This document shows, in pieces, positions 41,796-50,025 of a DNA stretch of 64,000 nt. The notes under the pieces are model-generated. The model did no database searches. It worked only from the letters and a program-made list of their open reading frames with translations, and was not told the origin of the DNA. Every line of letters begins with the position of its first letter. Position 1 is the stretch's first letter. Source of the stretch: Phycisphaerales bacterium (lineage in GTDB: Bacteria > Planctomycetota > Phycisphaerae > Phycisphaerales > SM1A02); NCBI GenBank assembly GCA_022446965.1, contig JAKVBV010000005.1:1-64000 (forward strand). Direction: 5' to 3'. The position numbers and the translations under genes are program-made.

Positions 41796-43181
41796 ATGAG
41801 CACGAGTCCTCAACAGGCCGATGTCCACGCGCAGATCCTGATCGTCGACGACGAGCCGGATCACGCCGAGACGATGGGCGAGGCGCTGCGGCGTCTGGGC
41901 CATGTGTGCACCACCGTCCACTCCCGTGCGCAGGCTGAGGAGGAGATCCAATACGGCGCCTTCGACCTGATCGTCACCGATCTGGCGATGGAAACGCAGG
42001 ACGCAGGCCTGGGGGTGCTGGCTGCGGCTCAGGAACATCAGCAGGGGGCCGAGACCATCGTCGTCACCGCGCACGGTGATGTGGCCACTGCCAAGGCCGC
42101 CCTGCAGGGTGGTGCCTATGACTTCATCGAGAAGCCGCTGGATCTGGAAGTCTTCCGCAATCTGGTGAGCCGAGCCGTGGAAACAGTGCATCTGCGTGGG
42201 GCCAATGCCCAACTGCGTGGCAAGGTGGATGCCGCCTTCGGCTTTGAAGGCATCATCGGTGTGTCGCCGGCCATTCGCAGCGTGATCTCGACGATCAAGC
42301 AAGTGGGGCCGTCCAATATCCCAGTGCTCATCACCGGTGAATCGGGCACCGGCAAGGAACTCGTGGCCCAGGCACTGCACAATCAGTCCAAGCGGGCAAG
42401 CAAGCGATACGTCACGTTCAATTGCGCCGGGCAGAGTGAGTCGTTGCTCGAAGATCAGCTTTTTGGTCACGCTCGCGGCGCCTTCACCGGGGCTGACAAG
42501 GATCGAGAAGGCGTCTTTGAGTACGCCGACAAGGGCACGCTGTTTCTCGATGAGATCGGTGACATGCCCATGACCATGCAGGCCAAGTTGCTGCGCGTGC
42601 TTGAGTCCGGCGAAGTGGTGCGTCTGGGGACGAACACGGCCCAACACACGGACGTGCGTTTCGTGTGTGCTACGAATCGCGATCTCCAAGAGAGCATCCG
42701 CGAAGGCACGTTCCGTGAAGACCTGTTCTTCCGAATCAACGGTGCGCAGGTCCACCTGCCGCCACTGCGTGATCGCCGAGAAGACGTGCCGTTGTTGGTG
42801 GACCACGCCGCAGGCAAGTTCGCCGCCGAATTGGATCGGTCCGCGCCGGCCTTCACCGAGGCAGCCATGATGCGGCTGCTCACGTTCACCTGGCCGGGCA
42901 ATGTGCGTCAGCTCTTCAATATCGTGCAGCGCATGGTGGTGATGGCGGCCGGTGATACGATCGACGCCTGTAATGTGCCCGATGAAGTGCGGCTGGACGA
43001 CACCGATGACGACCAGGTCAATCTGGGGTCGTTGGCCGGCATCGGGCTGGATCGTCTTGAGAAGGAAGCCATGCGGCAGACGCTGGCCATGACCGGTGGC
43101 AATCGCGAACAGGCGGCCGAGCTGCTGGGCATCGGCGAACGCACGCTGTATCGCAAGCTCAAGGCCTACGGGCTGAAATAG
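41796..43181 (+). CDS. NtrC-family sigma54-dependent response regulator
   Basis: A 461-residue regulator with three domains. A receiver domain (about 14-130) has the DDEPD acidic pocket and phospho-acceptor D62 in IVTDLAME. The AAA+ ATPase (about 150-380) has Walker A GESGTGKE, the sigma54-contact motif GAFTGA (228-233) and Walker B TLFLDEIGD. A C-terminal Fis-type helix-turn-helix ends GGNREQAAELLGIGERTLYRKLKAYGL (shown in part). All residues needed for sigma54 activation are present. No histidine kinase is encoded nearby. It diverges from murC, starting 24 bases away, and is followed by a strong hairpin. Confidence 0.93.
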   Translation: MSTSPQQADVHAQILIVDDEPDHAETMGEALRRLGHVCTTVHSRAQAEEEIQYGAFDLIVTDLAMETQDAGLGVLAAAQEHQQGAETIVVTAHGDVATAKAALQGGAYDFIEKPLDLEVFRNLVSRAVETVHLRGANAQLRGKVDAAFGFEGIIGVSPAIRSVISTIKQVGPSNIPVLITGESGTGKELVAQALHNQSKRASKRYVTFNCAGQSESLLEDQLFGHARGAFTGADKDREGVFEYADKGTLFLDEIGDMPMTMQAKLLRVLESGEVVRLGTNTAQHTDVRFVCATNRDLQESIREGTFREDLFFRINGAQVHLPPLRDRREDVPLLVDHAAGKFAAELDRSAPAFTEAAMMRLLTFTWPGNVRQLFNIVQRMVVMAAGDTIDACNVPDEVRLDDTDDDQVNLGSLAGIGLDRLEKEAMRQTLAMTGGNREQAAELLGIGERTLYRKLKAYGLK

Positions 43182-43183
43182 AC

Positions 43184-43215
43184 CGCCGCCGCACCGGATG
43201 CCCGGCACGGCGGCG
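43184..43215. terminator. bidirectional terminator-like hairpin between convergent genes
   Basis: Left arm CGCCGCCG (43184-43191) pairs with CGGCGGCG (43208-43215). After a 2-base mismatch on each side, CCGG pairs with CCGG around a 4-base loop. It lies 2 bases after the regulator stop and 25 bases before the stop of the convergent mini-gene. There is no U-tract, so termination may need Rho or act as an RNA 3'-end stabiliser. Confidence 0.6.
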
Positions 43216-43239
43216 TTGATGTCATGTTCAGGGTGTCGA

Positions 43240-43446
43240 TCAGGCGGCGTCGGCGGCTTCAAAGCCGTCGCAGCTGCCGATGGGTGACACCTTCAGATGC
43301 ATGGATGCATTGGCGGCGAGATCGCATCCGCCGACAGTGTCGTCGTTGGCGGTGTGATTGACGCGAATCTGCACGAGTTGTTCCTGCGGAATGCCGTCAC
43401 CGAAGTGCTTGCAGCTTCCGCACTGTCCATCAGCGATGTTGAGCAT
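43240..43446 (-). CDS. 68-residue four-cysteine mini-protein (CGSCKHF type), function unknown
   Basis: A small protein with cysteines at 9, 12, 41 and 59: CGSCKHFG near the start, GGCDLAANASMHLK in the middle and GSCDGFEAA near the end. The CxxC-x28-C-x17-C spacing and the aromatic after the last Cys suggest a bound metal, for example a high-potential-type Fe4S4 cluster or zinc; neither can be proved by eye. The ATG at 43446 has GGAGG about 8 bases upstream, better than a GTG at 43461. It stands alone between a terminator-like hairpin and an inverted repeat, with no signal peptide. I do not recognise a named family. Confidence 0.75.
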   Translation of the reverse strand: MLNIADGQCGSCKHFGDGIPQEQLVQIRVNHTANDDTVGGCDLAANASMHLKVSPIGSCDGFEAADAA

Positions 43447-43483
43447 GGCATTGGCCTCCACGAATTGGGGGAGCAGTCATTCA

Positions 43484-43504
43484 GCAGCCCTCCAACAGGG
43501 CTGC
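43484..43504. repeat. inverted repeat upstream of the four-Cys mini-protein
   Basis: GCAGCCCT (43484-43491) and AGGGCTGC (43497-43504) form a perfect 8-bp stem with a 5-base loop, about 38 bases upstream of the mini-gene ATG and 110 bases after the stop of the zinc-ribbon membrane gene. It may terminate that gene or structure the mini-gene leader. The rest of 43447-43613 shows no gene. Confidence 0.5.
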
Positions 43505-43613
43505 ACGATGACTCTACGCTTCCATCGGGGCAACGCACGTGCAAATCCAGCATTGGCAGAATCGTTGTTGAGGCGCAGTTGCATGAGGCCCGCAGCGGGC
43601 GCCAAGGCTGTTT

Positions 43614-44801
43614 TCACGTGGCGTCTTGCAACGCAGTCGCAGGTTCGTGTGGCGATATGTCCACGCGCACGCTTGTGCCGCACTCGGGGCATCGCTCGGG
43701 AAACTGCGGGGCCAAGCCATAGCCGCATGACCGACAGGCGGGCGATTCGAACTGCAGATTGAATTTGAGCATGCAGTGCGGGCACGCGGTCTTGCCTTGT
43801 TGAAGCATCAACAGTTCACGACAGCGCGGGCACTGCACCTGCAGTGGGGTGTCGTGTCTGGTGAACACCAGTCCATTCTCGATGCGGTGGAGGAGGAGCA
43901 ATACCAGAACGCCCACGGCCGACAAGATGCTTGTTGTGGCGCCTGCTCGGGCTGCAACTTCGGCACCTTCACGCCATTGCACGGCCGTCTCGAACCAGAT
44001 CACCATCGCCCAGGCCAACAGCGCACAGCAAACGCAGATCATGGTGGTGGTGCGTACCCAACGGCGTGAGCGCAATCTGATCATGCCCAGCAGCGCCACG
44101 GCGGCAATACCTGCCGGGCCAAACGTTCCGCTGAGTACGATCGAGACGGATTCAAACTGGCCCGTCCACGACCAGTCCAGCTGCATGCCGGCGCTCCAAT
44201 AGCACATCGTTCCGGCACACCACGCGATGGCAATGCACTGTGCCGGAAGTGGCACAATGGACCGCAAACTGATCACGGCGCAGAGGACGCCACCAATGGC
44301 CATGGGGATGAAAATGTTGACCAGAGTGAGTTCGTCGATGTCGAGCCAGATGCCGCCCGCCCATCCAATGAACACCGCCACGCTGGTGCCAAGCAGGATG
44401 CGCGACGCGAGGCGTACTCGTGCCGTGTGGATCCCGGACGCCCCGGTGTACATGGTGGGCCAGCAGCACAGACACGCAAGCGCCGTGAGCAGCAGCGTGT
44501 CTTCGTTCACGCCGCCACGACCGAAGAGCGTCTCCGCCCAGATCGTCCACACGAGCATGATCCATGCGATGAGGGCGAGCACGGCCGAGACGAATCCGCC
44601 CCAGCGGGCTCTGCTGCCTTCAAACTGACGTACGGATGCGTGCAGCACGCCGGCGAGCATCGTGGTGAGGAAGGCTGTGCCTGCCAGCATGCCCACCTTG
44701 CGGTCGTCCACGAACAGGGCAGCGATGGCGCAGATCACCATCAGCACCAACGCGATCCCGAGGATCCAGTTCACGGATTTTCGAATGCCCTGCAAGTCCA
44801 T
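43614..44801 (-). CDS. Polytopic membrane protein with C-terminal double zinc ribbon, function unknown
   Basis: A 395-residue protein with about nine membrane helices in residues 12-320 and a cytoplasmic tail with two zinc-ribbon-like units. The first is CPRCRELLMLQQGKTACPHC, the second CRSCGYGLAPQFPERCPEC, both with paired CxxC knuckles. The tail resembles the zinc-ribbon modules that many planctomycete membrane proteins carry; no catalytic motif is visible. The ATG at 44801 has TAGTGT ending 7 bases upstream, which is also within an operator-like palindrome shared with the divergent Tricorn gene. Confidence 0.75.
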   Translation of the reverse strand: MDLQGIRKSVNWILGIALVLMVICAIAALFVDDRKVGMLAGTAFLTTMLAGVLHASVRQFEGSRARWGGFVSAVLALIAWIMLVWTIWAETLFGRGGVNEDTLLLTALACLCCWPTMYTGASGIHTARVRLASRILLGTSVAVFIGWAGGIWLDIDELTLVNIFIPMAIGGVLCAVISLRSIVPLPAQCIAIAWCAGTMCYWSAGMQLDWSWTGQFESVSIVLSGTFGPAGIAAVALLGMIRLRSRRWVRTTTMICVCCALLAWAMVIWFETAVQWREGAEVAARAGATTSILSAVGVLVLLLLHRIENGLVFTRHDTPLQVQCPRCRELLMLQQGKTACPHCMLKFNLQFESPACRSCGYGLAPQFPERCPECGTSVRVDISPHEPATALQDAT

Positions 44802-44804
44802 GTT

Positions 44805-44834
44805 CAGCACACTATCGCCAAGTACAGTGTGCTG
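44805..44834. promoter_or_regulatory. operator-like 9-bp inverted repeat with divergent -10 boxes
   Basis: CAGCACACT (44805-44813) and AGTGTGCTG (44826-44834) are perfect inverted copies separated by 12 bases. The left arm overlaps TAGTGT (minus strand, 44809-44814, 7 bases before the membrane-protein ATG). The right arm overlaps TACAGT (plus strand, 44823-44828), which would give the Tricorn gene a leader of about 26 bases with AGGAG. Confidence 0.5.
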
Positions 44835-44860
44835 TCGTAACACGCCAGGAGCACAGCTGC

Positions 44861-47800
44861 ATGATCGTCTTGTCAATTCTCTGCATGACCGCCGGTGTCG
44901 AGGGCTTCTATCGCCAGCCGGCCATCCATGACGACACCGTCGTCTTCGTCGCCGAAGGTGACCTGTGGCGTGTTCCCGTCGACGGTGGCACGGCGCATCG
45001 ACTCACGGCGCACGAAGGTCTCGAACAGCATCCTGTGATTTCACCTGACGGATCGACCGTGGCCTTTCTCGGACAGTACGAAGGGCCCACCGAGGTCTAC
45101 ACCATGCCGATCTCCGGTGGTGTGCCACGACGCCACACATGGGGCAGCGAGCCGCGCCACATCGCAGGCTTCTCGGCCGACGGCACATCGGTGCTGATCT
45201 CGACCACGAGATTCAACGACCTGCCCAAGCTCCAGATGGCTGCCGTCGATCTGGACTCGGGCAACACGCAGGTGCTGCCACTGGACCCAGCCTCTGACGG
45301 CGTGTTCGCCGATGACGGCACGCTGTACTTCACGCGTCATCCTTATCAAGGTTCTGCAACCAAACGCTACGTGGGCGGTACCGCCCGCAAGCTGTGGGCG
45401 TTCGGTGCCGGTGCGGACGAAGCCACGCCGTTGATGCCCGACAGCGACATGGAAGCCTGGGCACCCATGCTCGTTGATGGCCGGTTGTGGTACGTGACCG
45501 ATGGCGGGGCGGTGCGCAATCTGTGGTCGATGCGCACCGACGGCAGCGATGCGAGGCAGGAAACACTGTTCGGTGATTACGGCGTACAGGACCCTTGTGC
45601 GCATGGTGACAGTGTGGTCTTCCAGCAGGGGGCCGATCTGCACGTGCACGATGCGGATCTCGATCGAACCCGAAAGATTCCGGTCACTTTGGCCAGCGAT
45701 CTCGATCGGCTGACAGAGCGGTGGGTGACTGATCCATATGCATGGGTGACGGCCGTGCAACCTTCGCCCGATGGCAAGCACGTGCTGGCTACCGCCCGTG
45801 GCGAGTTGTTCCTGCTGCCGGTGGCCCCCAACGGCACACAGCGGCGGCAGCGTGTGGATGCCAACTCCGCAGTGCGGTATCGCGATGGCCGTTTCCTTCC
45901 TGATGGGTCGATCCTCGCGTTGTCCGATGCCACAGGCGAACTCAATCATGTGCGTTTTGATCGCGACGCCCTCGACACGCCGATCGATGTGACCACCGAT
46001 TCTCAGGTGCACCGCATGGGTACGGCTGTCAGCCCTGATGGCAAGACCATCGCCTGGCACGACAAGCACTTCGAGATCTGGGTGCATGATGTGGAGTCGG
46101 GCGAATCCAAGACGATCGCGGCCGCACCACATGGACAAGTGGGCGCCCTGGTGTTCTCGCCGTGCTCAACGCGTCTGGCGTGGTCGCATCCTGTGCGGCC
46201 CGGGGCGGACGTGATTCATGTGCATGATCTAGACACTGGCGACACGACCCCTGTGACGAGTGATCGCGTGGCCAGCACCAGCCCCACGTTCAGTGTGGAT
46301 GGCACCTGGCTCTTCTTCGTGTCCGAGCGGCATTTCCGCAACGCCACCCGATCGCCCTGGGGCAATCACGCTCCCGATCCCCAGCTGGAGAACAAGCGTG
46401 TGATCTGCATGGCGTCGTTGACGGACGAACGTCGTTCCCCATTCAAGATGGACGACGAGGTCGACATGGCCGCCGCGGCGGCCAAGGCTGAGGCCGACGA
46501 GGCGTCGAGCGAGGAGGCCCAAGCCGCTGAAGCGGGCACTGAGGACGACTCGGCTGCAGAGGCAGCCTCGGACGACGCCACAGAAGACACGGAGTCCTCC
46601 GACGACCAAGCCCGCCCTGAGTGGAATCTTGCCGATGTGCCAGTCCGCACCATGCAGCTGGATGTGCCAGCCAGTGACTACAGCCGTGTGGTGTGCGGCA
46701 ACGAGCATCTCTTCGTGGTTGACGACGGCAAGCTCAAGGCGGTCGCGCTCAAGCCCAGTCACGAGTTGAAGCTGTCCACTGTGGCTGACAACGTCCGGCA
46801 GTTCGATCTCACGGCGGATCGATCGCACATGCTCGTGGGCCGCGGCAATCAGGTGGCCGTGGTGAAGACGCGGGGCAGCTCGTTCGACATGGACGACCAC
46901 GATGCCGACACCGCCGGATGGCGATTCGCCTTCGATCCACGCGAGGAATACGCCCAGATGTTCCGTGAAGCGTGGCGGCTGCATCGGGATTACTTCTACG
47001 ACCCTGGCATGCACGGTCTCGATTGGGGTCGCGTGTTGGCGAAGTACGCACCGTTGGTCGAGCGGATTACTGATCGTCGAGACCTCAGCGACGTGCTCGC
47101 CCAGATGATGGGCGAACTCTCCGTGCTGCACACCTATGTCGGTGGCGGGGATCTGTCCGATGTTGAGACATCTGTCGCAGTGGGCACGCTTGGTGCACAT
47201 CTGGAGCCGGTGGACGAAGGCCTGCGCATCGCCTGGATTCCTCGCACCGACCCCGATTTCCCGGTGGAGCGATCGCCGTTGGATCGGCCTGATGTGGACG
47301 TGATTGAAGGCGATGTCATCACGCACGTCAATGCAACGCCAGTGCAAACCCACGCCGATCTCGGACGGGCATTGCGAGGCGAAGTGGGGCGACCGGTGCG
47401 TCTGACGCTGGCGCCGCGTGCGGGTGAAGAGGACGCTCGCAATGTGATGTCGCGAGTGGTGTCCACTCGAGCGGAGCGTGAACTGCAGTACGACGCATGG
47501 GAGCATGATCGCCGCACGCGGGTGGACGAGGCTTCAGACAAGGCGATCGGCTATGTGCACGTGCGGGCCATGGGCGGGTCGAACTACGCGCAAGATTTCG
47601 CTCGTAACTTCTTCCCCGTGTACGACCGGCAGGGCATCATCATCGACATGCGGCACAACCGCGGTGGCAACATCGATTCATGGTTGCTCACCAAGTTGAT
47701 GAAGCAGCCATGGATGTACTGGCAAGGGCATGCTGGCGAACCCACCTGGAACATGCAGTATGCGCCGCGGGGTCACATGGTCGTGCTGTGCGACGAGGGC

Positions 47801-48169
47801 ACCGCCTCGGACGGCGAGGCATTCTGTGATGGCTTCCGGCGCCTGGGGTTGGGCGAGGCCATTGGCACTCGCACATGGGGGGGCGAAGTGTGGTTGTCGC
47901 ACTCCAATCGGCTCGTCGATCGCGGTATCGCATCTGCGGCGGAATACGGCGTGTACGGACCGGAAGGTGAGTGGCTCATCGAAGGCCGGGGCTTCGAGCC
48001 CGATCATGTGGTGGACAATCTGCCGCACGAGACATTCAACGGTCGCGATCGACAATTGGAAGCTGCGATCGCCCATCTGCAGACGCTGATCGCCGAGGAT
48101 CCCCGCGACGTGCCACCGCCACCGCCGGGCCCCGATCATGCCCCCGAGGATCTGCGACCGAGTCCCTGA
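44861..48169 (+). CDS. Tricorn-type protease homolog (WD40-like propeller, PDZ and S41 domains)
   Basis: A 1102-residue S41-family protease resembling archaeal Tricorn, which trims oligopeptides. A possible short N-terminal signal precedes WD40/PD40-like blades (for example VISPDGSTVAFLGQYEG and AVSPDGKTIAWHDK). Then come a C1 helical segment (MFREAWRLHRDYFYDPGMHGLDW), a PDZ domain (about 780-870) and the S41 catalytic domain with MRHNRGGNID and CDEGTASDGEAF; Ser-Asp near 983 corresponds to the Tricorn catalytic Ser and oxyanion Asp. Residues about 530-590 are an unusual Ala/Glu/Asp/Ser-rich insertion. AGGAG lies about 9 bases before the ATG. Confidence 0.9.
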   Translation: MIVLSILCMTAGVEGFYRQPAIHDDTVVFVAEGDLWRVPVDGGTAHRLTAHEGLEQHPVISPDGSTVAFLGQYEGPTEVYTMPISGGVPRRHTWGSEPRHIAGFSADGTSVLISTTRFNDLPKLQMAAVDLDSGNTQVLPLDPASDGVFADDGTLYFTRHPYQGSATKRYVGGTARKLWAFGAGADEATPLMPDSDMEAWAPMLVDGRLWYVTDGGAVRNLWSMRTDGSDARQETLFGDYGVQDPCAHGDSVVFQQGADLHVHDADLDRTRKIPVTLASDLDRLTERWVTDPYAWVTAVQPSPDGKHVLATARGELFLLPVAPNGTQRRQRVDANSAVRYRDGRFLPDGSILALSDATGELNHVRFDRDALDTPIDVTTDSQVHRMGTAVSPDGKTIAWHDKHFEIWVHDVESGESKTIAAAPHGQVGALVFSPCSTRLAWSHPVRPGADVIHVHDLDTGDTTPVTSDRVASTSPTFSVDGTWLFFVSERHFRNATRSPWGNHAPDPQLENKRVICMASLTDERRSPFKMDDEVDMAAAAAKAEADEASSEEAQAAEAGTEDDSAAEAASDDATEDTESSDDQARPEWNLADVPVRTMQLDVPASDYSRVVCGNEHLFVVDDGKLKAVALKPSHELKLSTVADNVRQFDLTADRSHMLVGRGNQVAVVKTRGSSFDMDDHDADTAGWRFAFDPREEYAQMFREAWRLHRDYFYDPGMHGLDWGRVLAKYAPLVERITDRRDLSDVLAQMMGELSVLHTYVGGGDLSDVETSVAVGTLGAHLEPVDEGLRIAWIPRTDPDFPVERSPLDRPDVDVIEGDVITHVNATPVQTHADLGRALRGEVGRPVRLTLAPRAGEEDARNVMSRVVSTRAERELQYDAWEHDRRTRVDEASDKAIGYVHVRAMGGSNYAQDFARNFFPVYDRQGIIIDMRHNRGGNIDSWLLTKLMKQPWMYWQGHAGEPTWNMQYAPRGHMVVLCDEGTASDGEAFCDGFRRLGLGEAIGTRTWGGEVWLSHSNRLVDRGIASAAEYGVYGPEGEWLIEGRGFEPDHVVDNLPHETFNGRDRQLEAAIAHLQTLIAEDPRDVPPPPPGPDHAPEDLRPSP

Positions 48170-48187
48170 TACGGGGTGCGTTCGAGC

Positions 48188-49162
48188 TCAGTGCTCGTGC
48201 TGCTCGATGTGGGCCTTGAGCACGTCGGCGCCGAAGTTGCCGCGCAGGTCGTGCCACACGGTGTGCACATGGTCGGGGTCGCTGCCGACGTTGTCGAACT
48301 CGATGATCCAGTCATCGCCGTGCAGCCGCCAGTAACGAGGTGCGTCGGGTGTCGTGCCGCCGATCCAGGCGAACGACATCGACGCTGGCCCCGCAGCGAG
48401 CAGCCGGGTGCGTGCTTGCACGCTGAGGTCGGAGCGAAACATACCGGTGTAAGCGCCCAGCAGACGCAGCAGCATGCCGCGTTGCGGGCTGCTGAGGCCG
48501 CTCACCTGCAGGCCTTGTCGTGTCTTGAGTGCGTGCTCACGGCCCGGGCCCAGCAGGATGTCGTGGGGCTTGTCGGTGGACAGCATGCACGCGGCGGTCT
48601 GTTCGGCATTCAGTGAATTTCGCAGGGCGAGCGCGGTGCGGTCGATGTATTCCAACGGGGCAGTGCCTTGTCGTGGGCCGTCTTCAATACGCATCGGTGC
48701 GGCGCCGAGGAACAGCGGTGTCATGCGTTCGCCATCGGGGGTGGCGGTGTAGTTGAGCGAGAAGTGATGCCCTTCAACCCGGGTCGCCCACGGGCCGTCG
48801 CCGGGGTCGCCCCAGACCGCCCACGCATACTGTTCTGGATCTCGGGATGGATCGGGCCGGCCGCGGGCAATGGCGCGATCACGCAGTTCAGCATCAAGCA
48901 GAAAGATCCCGGTCGCGGTGTCGTAGCCTTGCGCCGAGAGAATGCTCCGCATCAGCGACATGGCGGCGTCGCGTTGTTCAGAGGTCATGGCCGACAGTCG
49001 CATGCCGTGACGCTCGCCGGGAAGAAACTTCCAGGTGGTGCGTGCTGGGTGATCCATCGGCATCGACCGCGCCCCGGTCTGTGCCAGCCAGTGCATCGCG
49101 GCAGCCGAGCGGACCTCCGGTGAGTGGCAACAGGCAAGCAGTGCGATCAGGGCGAGCTTCAT
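48188..49162 (-). CDS. DUF3500 family protein
   Basis: A 324-residue protein with a short N-terminal hydrophobic leader (MKLALIALLACC, possibly lipoprotein). DUF3500 features: WKFLPGERHGMRLSAMTSEQRDAAMSLM, WAVWGDPGDGPWATRVEGHHFSLNYT (parts shown), MTPLFLGAAPM, and the C-terminal HDLRGNFGADVLKAH. The family is of unknown function and common in planctomycetes and Bacteroidetes. Its start overlaps the dimethylargininase stop in an ATGA, so the two are translated together. It converges on the Tricorn gene with an 18-base gap. Confidence 0.85.
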   Translation of the reverse strand: MKLALIALLACCHSPEVRSAAAMHWLAQTGARSMPMDHPARTTWKFLPGERHGMRLSAMTSEQRDAAMSLMRSILSAQGYDTATGIFLLDAELRDRAIARGRPDPSRDPEQYAWAVWGDPGDGPWATRVEGHHFSLNYTATPDGERMTPLFLGAAPMRIEDGPRQGTAPLEYIDRTALALRNSLNAEQTAACMLSTDKPHDILLGPGREHALKTRQGLQVSGLSSPQRGMLLRLLGAYTGMFRSDLSVQARTRLLAAGPASMSFAWIGGTTPDAPRYWRLHGDDWIIEFDNVGSDPDHVHTVWHDLRGNFGADVLKAHIEQHEH

Positions 49163-49947
49163 GGTGCTGGGCTTTCATTGTGCGCCCGATTGAGCAGGAC
49201 ACTCTTGCAGGTCAGGCTGCCTTCAGCTTTGGCCAGTTCAGATGCGTCGACCTCGACGCATGCGAAGCCATCAGCTCGCAGTCGGGCCACGGTCTTGGGG
49301 AACAGGCTGTTCACGACGAGGGTGTCGTGCACCTTCACCACGTTGGCGGCGAATGGCTCCTCGGGATGGGATTCAACCACCTTGACATCACCGAAGACGG
49401 ACGTGTCCACCCAGGCGGGATTGGCTAGCACGGCGCTGTCGCCGATGGCGGTGCAGGCCGTCTTCAGATGAAGTGCACCTGGAGCTTCGGCCACGTGCAC
49501 GGCATAGCCCAGTGGTTCCAGTGCGGCACGCAACTGAGCGATACCCGAATCGTTCGTGCGTGTCGATCGGCCTACGAAGATCGAGCGGCCCATCTGAATC
49601 ACGTCGCCGCCTTCAAGCGTGCCTGGTGGTTCGATGTGTACCAGCGGGCGCAGTTCGCCCAAGCATGCTTCCATCGAGGCGGTCTCACCGCGGCGACTCT
49701 CGGCACCTGTTCGACAGATGACGCCCAGTTCGTCCACCACCACAGCGGTGTCTTCCACGAACACGGCGTCGGGGTGTGCATCAAGCGTGGGCAGCATGAT
49801 GATCTCCACACCAAGATTACGCAGAACCTGCACGTAGGCTTCGTGCTGGGTTTGCGCCCGGGCATGATCGATGGGGGCGCGGTCCATGTGGGTGAGTTCG
49901 CACTGCCCGATGGAGGCGCTGACGCCGCGTGTGATCGCAAGATCCAT
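49159..49947 (-). CDS. Dimethylargininase-like amidinohydrolase (DDAH family)
   Basis: A 262-residue enzyme of the guanidino-group-modifying superfamily that hydrolyses N-omega,N-omega-dimethylarginine (or a similar guanidine) to citrulline. Seen: LPTLDAHPDAVFVEDTAVVV with the substrate-binding FVED near 58-62, the catalytic His in APGALHLKTACT near 162, and the nucleophilic Cys in AEGSLTCKSVLL near 249. The ATG at 49947 starts MDLAITRGVS, the usual start of the family; upstream in-frame sequence is antisense to the divergent gene. TACCAT ends 8 bases upstream. It is first in a two-gene operon with DUF3500. Confidence 0.9.
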   Translation of the reverse strand: MDLAITRGVSASIGQCELTHMDRAPIDHARAQTQHEAYVQVLRNLGVEIIMLPTLDAHPDAVFVEDTAVVVDELGVICRTGAESRRGETASMEACLGELRPLVHIEPPGTLEGGDVIQMGRSIFVGRSTRTNDSGIAQLRAALEPLGYAVHVAEAPGALHLKTACTAIGDSAVLANPAWVDTSVFGDVKVVESHPEEPFAANVVKVHDTLVVNSLFPKTVARLRADGFACVEVDASELAKAEGSLTCKSVLLNRAHNESPAP

Positions 49948-49955
49948 GGCTCGCC

Positions 49956-49961
49956 ATGGTA
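49956..49961 (-). promoter_or_regulatory. -10 box for the dimethylargininase operon (leaderless start)
   Basis: TACCAT on the minus strand, ending 8 bases before the ATG at 49947; no Shine-Dalgarno in the spacer. Confidence 0.45.
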
Positions 49962-50025
49962 GGGGACGTGTGAAAATCAGCCCGGGGGGTGGATGCCGGG
50001 GGGCTGTATCGGTCAGAATCAGGCC

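Noticed and set aside
40311-43262. A 983-residue reading extending murC far upstream
   Set aside because: The first about 500 residues are the antisense of the NtrC-like regulator and have no protein-like pattern; murC starts at 41771 with its family N-terminus.
46229-47506. A 425-residue minus-strand open frame inside the Tricorn gene
   Set aside because: High-GC shadow frame; the plus strand has clear Tricorn motifs throughout.
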